From the NCBI GenBank assembly GCA_013813135.1, contig JACCSF010000064.1:1-13490 (forward strand): DNA of 13,490 nucleotides, read 5' to 3'. The translations under genes were made by a program, and so were the position numbers. Below, piece by piece: positions 8,607-13,490 of the stretch. The notes under the pieces were generated by a model. The model was not told the DNA's origin. It saw only the letters and a program-made list of their open reading frames with translations, and did no database searches. The stretch is from Thermoleophilaceae bacterium. Its GTDB lineage: Bacteria; Actinomycetota; Thermoleophilia; Solirubrobacterales; Thermoleophilaceae. The first letter of the stretch is position 1; each line of letters begins with the position of its first letter.

Positions 8607-8861
8607 CTAGCCAGTCCTCCGCCTTGCCCGCTCACGACTTCCTCTGCTTCGCGGCGTGTCGTCGCGCGTAGAGCTTTCGCTGATCGTCATCGCACCTGGG
8701 TGGCCTGGGCCCGGCCATGGGGTCAGCAGCAGCAGAAGCCGCGCGTTCGAGCGCGCAACGACCTCGTGTGGCTCCGCCGGGGCGAACTCGACGAGAAGCC
8801 CGCAGCCGCCGGACACGCGCTCGCCACCCCCGGCCGGGAGGGCCGGCCCTAGGGGTGACAC
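8607..8861 (-). pseudogene. Decayed cupin-domain C-terminal fragment
   Basis: On the minus strand, codons covering about 8801 down to 8694 read GLLVEFAPAEPHEVVARSNA and continue with RLLLLLTPWPGPGHPG. This resembles the last strands of small single-domain cupins, which often read PPGVPHEVRALEDSRLLL followed by a WPGPGH-like end. The metal-binding first cupin motif (GxxxHxH) that should precede it is not visible in this frame, and upstream (toward 8950) the frames carry stops and show no cupin sequence. After residue 58 the frame continues into Arg-rich nonsense to a stop at 8607. I read it as a remnant of a short cupin gene; a chance resemblance is not excluded. Confidence 0.35.
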
Positions 8862-8985
8862 TCAAGCGCCCAGTCACCGTCGTCCTCGCCGCAGACGAGA
8901 ACGAAACCGGAGTAGAAGTCCAGGCGCGCACCAAGCCGAGCGGTGGCACCACAGCGGGTGCATTGGGTGAGAGGGGGTATCTGGC

Positions 8986-9007
8986 GGGCGGGACGGGGTG
9001 GGACGGG
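8986..9007 (+). other. Short-loop G-quadruplex motif
   Basis: Five G runs lie within 22 bases: 8986-8988, 8990-8992, 8995-8998, 9000-9002 and 9005-9007, separated by loops of 1, 2, 1 and 2 bases, with a further run of five G at 8973-8977. Any four consecutive runs satisfy the usual G3 with 1-7 base loop rule, and loops this short normally give very stable parallel quadruplexes. It lies in the gap between the operons, just beyond the tRNA fragment. Function is unknown; it may pause polymerase or act where the two operons converge. Confidence 0.6.
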
Positions 9008-9036
9008 AAGTTGACGTGCGGCTCGGACCAGCCGGG

Positions 9037-9057
9037 ATCCCGCTCCCGGCGCGGGAT
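9037..9057. repeat. Perfect 7-bp inverted repeat (GC hairpin)
   Basis: ATCCCGC at 9037-9043 pairs perfectly with GCGGGAT at 9051-9057 around a 7-base loop. It lies 17 bases beyond the 3' end of the tRNA fragment on the minus strand. There is no T run on either side, so it is not a convincing intrinsic terminator, although it could have been part of the tRNA trailer or could slow polymerase. Confidence 0.4.
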
Positions 9058-9074
9058 GCGCCCCTACAACTGAG

Positions 9075-9121
9075 CGCGCCCGACAGGATTCGAACCTGTG
9101 ACCTTCGGTTCCGTAGACCGA
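9075..9121 (-). tRNA. tRNA-Arg(ACG), 3' fragment only (positions 27-73), 5' half missing
   Basis: Read on the minus strand: a 5-bp anticodon stem TCGGT/ACCGA encloses loop CTACGGA with anticodon ACG (Arg). A 5-base variable region AGGTC follows, then a T arm ACAGG-TTCGAAT-CCTGT, then the 3' acceptor strand CGGGCGC and discriminator G. CCA is not encoded. The matching 5' acceptor strand (GCGCCCG) and a D arm are absent: the 30 bases beyond 9121 cannot form them. The break lies exactly at the edge of the anticodon stem, the usual border of the tRNA segment duplicated by tyrosine-recombinase integration. It is thus probably a non-functional attachment-site remnant (attR-like) rather than a working tRNA gene. 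Confidence 0.75.
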
Positions 9122-9163
9122 CCCGGAATCGGCTCAAGCGCCGATGGCAGAGCCGAATAGGCG

Positions 9164-9191
9164 GCGTTGCGCTGCAACGCTCGCTGCAACG
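9164..9191. repeat. Overlapping inverted and direct repeats beside the tRNA fragment
   Basis: GCGTTGC (9164-9170) and GCAACGC (9174-9180) form a perfect 7-bp inverted repeat with a 3-base spacer. CGCTGCAACG occurs twice, at 9170-9179 and 9182-9191, one helical turn plus about 1.5 bases apart. They lie 43 bases from the tRNA fragment, on the side where an integrated element would be expected. They could be arm-type integrase sites or a small operator; both readings are inference. Confidence 0.5.
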
Positions 9192-9306
9192 AATTCAGTC
9201 GTCTCCCCAAGCGCTGTAGTTAGGTTGTGGGGGTGGTGCTCACACTCGCCGCATGACCCCTTGAGAATCCATAGGACGCACCCGCAGTCGGATTGCGCCT
9301 TGGCGA

Positions 9307-11373
9307 CTAGCGTGAGTACGCCGCCGGTACTCCGCCGTCCACGTTGAGCAGGTTGCCCGTGCTTTTGCCGGACCGCTCCGGCGAGGCGAAGTGGATGACA
9401 GCCTGAGCGATGTCCTCGGGGAGAATGTGGACGCCGAGCGTCGTCCGTTTGCGGTAGTGCTCCTCGAGCTCGTCCTCGTCGATCCCGTACGCCGCCGCCC
9501 GCTCGGCTCGCCACGACGAGCCCCAGATCCGCGAGCCCTGTAGGACCGCGTCGGGGTTAACGGTGTTCACACGGATCCCGGCCGAGCCACCCTCCTCGGC
9601 TAGGCAGCGGGCCAGGTGCAGCTCGGCGGCCTTGGCGGACGAATAGGCCGCCGCGTTCTTGCCGGCGACGAGCGCGTTCTTCGACGCGATGAAGATCAGC
9701 GCGCCGCCAATGCCCTGCTCCCGCAGGACGCGGAACGCCTCGCGCGCGACGAGGAAGTAGCCGGTCCCGAGGACTGCGTGGTTGCGGCTCCACTCGGCGA
9801 GCGACGTCTCCTCGATCGGCGCGCTCGACGCCACGCCGGCGTTCGAGACGACGATGTCGGCGCCGCCGAAGGCCGTCACGGCGGCATTGAACGCGGCGCG
9901 CACGGAGTCTTCGCTCGTCACGTCGCCGGCGATTGCGAGGCCGCGCTCACCCAGCGCGTCCACGCTGGCGACGGCGCCCTCCCCGTCGAGGTCGAAGCCA
10001 ACGACGCAAGCACCGAGCTGCGCCAGCCGGGCCACGATCTCACCCCCGATTCCGCCCGCGGCCCCCGTCACAACCGCGACGCTGCCCTGGAGCTCGCCGG
10101 GCGGGGGCGCGAGCGACAGCTTGTAGAGCTCGAGCGGCCAGTACTCGATGGCGAAGCTCTCCTCGGCGGTGAGCGACACGAAGCCGCCGAGCGCCTGCGC
10201 CCCGGCCATCACCTCGATCGCGCGGTGGTAGAGGTCGCGCGAGAGGCGCGCCGCCTTGGTGGTTGTCCCCGCCGCTACCAGCCCGAGGTGTTGAATCAGG
10301 ACGACTCGCGCGTCGGGGTCGCCGGGCACGGCGTCGGCATCGCGGCACTGCTCCACGTACGCGCGGTAGTCGGCGCGGTACTGCTCCGCGCGACCGACGA
10401 TCCGCGCCCGGAGGGTGTCGAGGTCGTCGCTCGCGGGGTCGTACGGCACCCACAGCGGGACCCGCTTCGTGTGGACCAGGTGGTCGGGGCACGCAGCGCC
10501 GACGGTCACCACCTCGGGCGCCTCGCGCGACGAGACGAACTCGAGCGTGCGCGCCGAGCGGTCGGCGACGAGCAACTTCAGCCGCTCCGACGAGACGGCG
10601 CCTCTGATCGTCGGCAGGACCGCCTGGAGCACGTCGTCGCCCGCCGGGTTGCCCGCCGAGCCGCCGAAGCGCTGCTGCCCTCCGGTGCGCTCGTTCGCGA
10701 ACTCCACCGCGCGGTCGATGACCTCGATCGTCGTCCGGTACGCCTCCTCGGCGCTGTCGCCCCAGCACACCAGCCCGTGCTTCGCGAGCACGATGAGCTT
10801 GAGCGCCGGATTTGAGCGCACGGCCTCGCCGACCTGCTTCGCGAGCGTGAAGCCGGGGCGGATGTACGGGATCCACGCGGCCTCGTCGTCGAAGCACTCG
10901 CGCACCAGGTCCTCGCCATTGGCGGCGCCCGCGAACATGTTGATCCCGTCCGGGTGGGTGTGGTGGACGTGCGCGGCCGGGAGAAACGCGTGCAGCAGCG
11001 TCTCAATCGACGAGCGCGGCGCCGCGGGATCGACCATGCAGCGCGTGAGGTAGGCGACCATCTCCTCGTCGCTCATCGCGTCGCGCGCGAACAGGAGCTC
11101 AACCTCGTCCAGGCGCAGGGGCGTAAAGTCGGCGGGTCCCATCGTCGCCAGGTCCGAGCCCGAGCCCTTGACCCACATCACGCGGACCTCGCGCCCGACG
11201 TGATCGGTCGCGGTGCCCTTCGCCGACGTGTTGCCGCCGCCGAAGTTCGCGACCCGGCGGTCCTCGCCGAGCAGGTGCGACGCCAACACGAGCTGGCCAA
11301 GCGCGTCATGCGGCACCCCGGAATCGGGCCAGCGGTCTTCGACCAGCTCGACGATCGGTGCCACCGTGCTCAT
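9307..11373 (-). CDS. Bifunctional rhamnulose-1-phosphate aldolase / short-chain dehydrogenase (lactaldehyde-oxidising type)
   Basis: A 688-residue two-domain enzyme of L-rhamnose catabolism (the RhaEW/YuxG type). The N-terminal class II aldolase domain (about 20-420) has the metal-site histidines in HVHHTHPDG (about 136-143) and AKHGLVCWG (about 197-205); it should split L-rhamnulose 1-phosphate into dihydroxyacetone phosphate and L-lactaldehyde. The C-terminal SDR domain (about 428-688) has the NAD-binding TGAAGGIG (436-443), NAG (511-513), Ser564 and the catalytic YSSAK (Tyr577, Lys581), and should oxidise the lactaldehyde to lactate. The chosen start is the ATG at 11371-11373, which overlaps the rhaI stop (ATGA) and has GGGGGA about 10 bases upstream; the frame is open further upstream but that lies inside rhaI. 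It is the last gene of the rha operon. Substrate assignment rests on the fusion and on the neighbours. Confidence 0.92.
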   Translation of the reverse strand: MSTVAPIVELVEDRWPDSGVPHDALGQLVLASHLLGEDRRVANFGGGNTSAKGTATDHVGREVRVMWVKGSGSDLATMGPADFTPLRLDEVELLFARDAMSDEEMVAYLTRCMVDPAAPRSSIETLLHAFLPAAHVHHTHPDGINMFAGAANGEDLVRECFDDEAAWIPYIRPGFTLAKQVGEAVRSNPALKLIVLAKHGLVCWGDSAEEAYRTTIEVIDRAVEFANERTGGQQRFGGSAGNPAGDDVLQAVLPTIRGAVSSERLKLLVADRSARTLEFVSSREAPEVVTVGAACPDHLVHTKRVPLWVPYDPASDDLDTLRARIVGRAEQYRADYRAYVEQCRDADAVPGDPDARVVLIQHLGLVAAGTTTKAARLSRDLYHRAIEVMAGAQALGGFVSLTAEESFAIEYWPLELYKLSLAPPPGELQGSVAVVTGAAGGIGGEIVARLAQLGACVVGFDLDGEGAVASVDALGERGLAIAGDVTSEDSVRAAFNAAVTAFGGADIVVSNAGVASSAPIEETSLAEWSRNHAVLGTGYFLVAREAFRVLREQGIGGALIFIASKNALVAGKNAAAYSSAKAAELHLARCLAEEGGSAGIRVNTVNPDAVLQGSRIWGSSWRAERAAAYGIDEDELEEHYRKRTTLGVHILPEDIAQAVIHFASPERSGKSTGNLLNVDGGVPAAYSR

Positions 11374-12581
11374 CGCCCGAGTCCCCCGCCGACGGCGGCT
11401 CCGCTGCCGCGTTCCCGCGCCGTCCGCTCCGCGTAGCCGCTCTCGCGCAGCGCTCGGACCGGATCCCCGGCACCCCCTGCTGAGACCCGCACCTTGGCCG
11501 TGAGAGGCCGCACGTCGATGCGGAAGGCGTCGAGCAGCAGCTCGTGGCCGCCCAGCACATCGCCCGCCGTTTGCGCATCGGCGAGCGCGTCGCGGTCCAC
11601 GAGCAGCGCGCGCGCGTAGGCCTCCTGTAGGTTGCCGACGCTGAGCGTCATCGCCTCGACCTTGGCCTCGACGTTGTGGGCCTGGTCGATCGTCAGCCGC
11701 GGCAGGCGCTCGTCGGCGGCCAGCTCGACGAAGATCAGGAACAGCTCGAACGGGTTGACCGAGCCGACGATCAGGTCGTCGTCGGCGTACTTGCGGTTGT
11801 TGAAGTGGAAGCCGCCGAGACGTCCCTCGGACGCGAGCAGAGCCACGATCTGCTCGATGTTCGTGCCGTGCAGGTGGTGGCCGAGGTCGACGAGCACGCG
11901 CGCCCGCTCGCCGAGCCGCTGGCAGGCCAGCACGGCGGAGCCCCAGTCCGGCAGGTCGGTGGCGTAGAACGCCGGCTCGAACGGCTTGTACTCCACGAGC
12001 AGCTCCTGCTCCGGCGGCAGCGCGGCGTAGACCTCGGCCAGCGCGTCGCGCAGGCGCGCGCGCCGCTCGCGCAGGTCGTCCTGGCCCGGGTAGTTCGTGC
12101 CGTCCGCGAGCCACAGCGACTGGGCGGTCGAGCCGAGCGCCGTCGCGATCTCGACGCACTCGAGCAGGTGGTCAACCGCCTTTCGGCGCACGCCGGCGTC
12201 GGGGTTGGTGATCGAGCCGAGCTTGTAATCGGGGTCCTGGAACAGGTTGGGATTCGTGGCTCCGATCCGTAGGCCGCGCTGCGCTGCCTCCGCGCGCAGC
12301 TGCGCGTAGTCGTCGACGGCGTCCCACGGGATGTGCAGCGCCATGGCGGGCGCCGCGGCCGTGAGGCGGTTGACCTCGGCGGCGTCGTCGAGCCGCTCGT
12401 GAACGCTGCGCGGGCGCCCGGGCTGCTCGAAAGTTGCGAAGCGGGTGCCCGAGTCGCCGTAGCCCCACGACGGCGTCTCGACCTCGAAGGCGCCGAGTCG
12501 CCTCTCGATCGACTCCAGGTCAGCGCCGCGGTCGCGCAGGCGCGCCGCCAGCTGGTCGTATTCCTGATCGAGCTGTCTCAC
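11370..12581 (-). CDS. rhaI: L-rhamnose isomerase, RhaI (Pseudomonas stutzeri) type
   Basis: Converts L-rhamnose to L-rhamnulose, the first step of the phosphorylating pathway. The 403-residue TIM-barrel protein carries the metal-site residues in order: Glu197 and Lys199 (LLVEYKPFEP), Asp232 and His235 (VLVDLGHHLHGTN), His259 (GGFHFNNRKYADDD), Asp267 and Asp269, and Asp299 (LTIDQAHN). The relative spacing up to Asp269 agrees with what I recall of the P. stutzeri L-rhamnose isomerase site. It is not the E. coli RhaA family. The start is taken as GTG 12579-12581 because GGAG lies 8 bases upstream and the gene then begins 20 bases after the kinase stop. The frame stays open to about 12860, but that would overlap the kinase by over 250 bases. 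The stop overlaps the aldolase-dehydrogenase ATG. Confidence 0.92.
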   Translation of the reverse strand: MRQLDQEYDQLAARLRDRGADLESIERRLGAFEVETPSWGYGDSGTRFATFEQPGRPRSVHERLDDAAEVNRLTAAAPAMALHIPWDAVDDYAQLRAEAAQRGLRIGATNPNLFQDPDYKLGSITNPDAGVRRKAVDHLLECVEIATALGSTAQSLWLADGTNYPGQDDLRERRARLRDALAEVYAALPPEQELLVEYKPFEPAFYATDLPDWGSAVLACQRLGERARVLVDLGHHLHGTNIEQIVALLASEGRLGGFHFNNRKYADDDLIVGSVNPFELFLIFVELAADERLPRLTIDQAHNVEAKVEAMTLSVGNLQEAYARALLVDRDALADAQTAGDVLGGHELLLDAFRIDVRPLTAKVRVSAGGAGDPVRALRESGYAERTARERGSGAAVGGGLGR

Positions 12582-12601
12582 GGTGTTGTCTCCATCGTCG
12601 G

Positions 12602-13490
12602 TCAAGCTGGGGTGGGCGCGGCCGGCTCGACGCCGAGGCCGGTCAGCGCCAGGAAGCGCTGGTAGGTCGCGTCGTCCGCCTCGGCGGCGCGAGGCTCGTG
12701 CCACTCCGCGCCGGCCGACGCCCGGGCGACGGTTTGCAGGTCGGATCGGCTCGACAGATCGCCGGCGGCGCGCGCCTGAACGAGCACGTTGCCCAGGGCG
12801 GTCGCCTCGACCGGGCCGGTGACGACGGGGCGGCCCAGGATGTCGGCGGTCAGCCGGCACAGCAGGCCGTTACGCGACCCGCCGCCTACTACGTGCACGC
12901 AGTCGAACGTGCGCCCGGTCGCGCGCTCGAGGCGCTCGAGCACGAGCCGGTACTTGCAGGCGAGCGACGTCAGGATCGAGCGCACCACGACAGCGGGCGC
13001 CGGATCGAGCCGCTGGCCGGTGCGCTCGCACGCCGCGGTTACGCGCGCCGGCATGTCGCCCGGCGCGAGGAAGGCGTCGTGGTCGGGGTCGAAAAGCGGG
13101 ACGTCGTCGCCGACGCCGGCGGCCAGCCGCTGCAAGTCGGCGTAGGAAAGCTCGTCGCCCGCTTCGGCCCATGCCCGGCGGCACTCCTGGACGAGCCATA
13201 GGCCCATCACGTTTTTGAGCAGCCGGGTGGTCCCGTCGACGCCGCGCTCGTTGGTCAAGTCGTAGGCACGGGCGCGATCGTCGAGCACCGGCGCGTCCAG
13301 CTCGGCGCCGAGCAGCGACCACGTGCCCGAGGAGAGCAGTGCCGGCGTGGACCCGACCTCGACCGGCGCGGCCGCGAACGCCGACGCGGTGTCGTGGCTC
13401 GCGACTGCGCGGACCGGGAGGCCGGCCGGGAGCCCCGCGCGCGCGGCGTGCTGACCCAGCAGCCCGCCGATCAGCGTGCCGGGCTCGACC
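12602..13490 (-). CDS. rhaB: Rhamnulokinase, C-terminal part (FGGY carbohydrate kinase), runs off the window
   Basis: Phosphorylates L-rhamnulose at C1 with ATP. The visible 295 residues are roughly the last 60% of an FGGY kinase (family about 480). The fragment opens with VEPGTLIGGLLGQ, followed by the catalytic ASHDTASAFAA, where the Asp is the general base. Next come the ATP-domain SSGTWSLLGAE, NERGVDGTTRLLKNVMGLWL as found in rhamnulokinases, and the C-terminal adenosine motif VVGGGSRNGLLCRLTADILG with EATALGN. The order kinase, isomerase, aldolase-dehydrogenase on one strand supports a rhamnose pathway. The 5' end, promoter and any regulator are beyond 13490. The frame enters at base 13489. 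Confidence 0.92.
   Translation of the reverse strand, partial: VEPGTLIGGLLGQHAARAGLPAGLPVRAVASHDTASAFAAAPVEVGSTPALLSSGTWSLLGAELDAPVLDDRARAYDLTNERGVDGTTRLLKNVMGLWLVQECRRAWAEAGDELSYADLQRLAAGVGDDVPLFDPDHDAFLAPGDMPARVTAACERTGQRLDPAPAVVVRSILTSLACKYRLVLERLERATGRTFDCVHVVGGGSRNGLLCRLTADILGRPVVTGPVEATALGNVLVQARAAGDLSSRSDLQTVARASAGAEWHEPRAAEADDATYQRFLALTGLGVEPAAPTPA

Larger units (their letters stand above)
8603..9306. other. Convergent intergenic region without an intact gene
   Basis: About 700 bases between the ends of the nar and rha operons. Open frames exist on both strands, but they are low-complexity Arg/Pro/Gly-rich readings of GC-rich DNA and none has a convincing start site. Identified pieces are a cupin-like fragment (8694-8861, minus), a G-quadruplex motif (8986-9007), a GC hairpin (9037-9057), a tRNA-Arg 3' fragment (9075-9121, minus) and short repeats (9164-9191). 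From about 9192 to 9300 the sequence looks lower in GC than both operons and I see no feature in it. No hairpin followed by a T run was found for either operon. Confidence 0.7.

Noticed and set aside
8830..8846. CCGGCC/GGCCGG hairpin with 5-base loop as a terminator of narK
   Set aside because: There is no following T run and it lies 230 bases after the stop; such short GC palindromes are expected by chance in this DNA.
9075..9150. Complete tRNA gene, possibly with an intron
   Set aside because: The 5' acceptor strand and D arm cannot be found nearby, and the break is before the anticodon stem, not at a known bacterial tRNA intron position.
8998..9219. Small + strand frame containing DRIRTCDLRFRRPT
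   Set aside because: This peptide is the well-known mistranslation of an antisense tRNA 3' end; the DNA is the tRNA-Arg fragment.
9134..9514. Minus-strand frame of 126 residues overlapping the end of the aldolase-dehydrogenase
   Set aside because: Most of it is an out-of-frame copy of the SDR gene and the remainder has no recognisable domain or ribosome binding site.
9616..10815. 399-residue + strand frame opposite the aldolase-dehydrogenase
   Set aside because: It is an antisense shadow, Arg/Glu/His-rich with no domain, typical of high-GC genes.
1..13490. CRISPR array, transposase or phage structural genes
   Set aside because: No regularly spaced repeats and no transposase, integrase or phage protein were recognised in any frame.

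Overview
The window is very GC-rich with tightly packed, start/stop-overlapping genes. Gene content (a membrane-bound nitrate reductase with actinobacterial-looking subunits, a Pseudomonas-type rhamnose isomerase and an aldolase-dehydrogenase fusion) suggests a high-GC actinobacterium. A Thermoleophilia-like soil lineage is possible, but that is an inference from style and gene set, not a demonstrated placement.

Left part (1-8602, + strand): the C-terminal end of a LivF-type ABC ATPase (1-311) is followed after a short gap by a complete respiratory nitrate reductase operon in the order narG-narH-narJ-narI, then a 78-residue zinc-ribbon protein, then a NarK-type nitrate/nitrite porter. Every junction from narG to narK is an ATGA or TGATG overlap, so the six genes look like one translationally coupled transcript. 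NarGH would reduce nitrate at the cytoplasmic face, NarI would pass quinol electrons in through two hemes b, NarJ would insert the cofactors and NarK would bring nitrate in or exchange it for nitrite. All expected metal ligands of NarG, NarH and NarI are visible. The oddity is a single-base frameshift in narG (extra T within 1755-1757): both halves are otherwise intact and well conserved. Just before narG there is a tiny reading frame with its own good ribosome binding site whose stop codon abuts the narG ATG.

Middle part (8603-9306): about 700 bases without an intact gene. It holds a decayed cupin-like fragment on the minus strand, a short-loop G-quadruplex motif, a GC hairpin, the 3' part (positions 27-73) of a tRNA-Arg(ACG) on the minus strand without its 5' half, and a small cluster of direct and inverted repeats beside it. 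This looks like an attachment-site scar or the end of an integrated segment.

Right part (9307-13490, - strand): an L-rhamnose catabolic operon read right to left: rhamnulokinase (C-terminal part, runs off the window), L-rhamnose isomerase of the RhaI type, and a fused rhamnulose-1-phosphate aldolase / short-chain dehydrogenase. Together they turn L-rhamnose into dihydroxyacetone phosphate and, via lactaldehyde, probably lactate. This operon converges on the nar operon, and its promoter lies outside the window.
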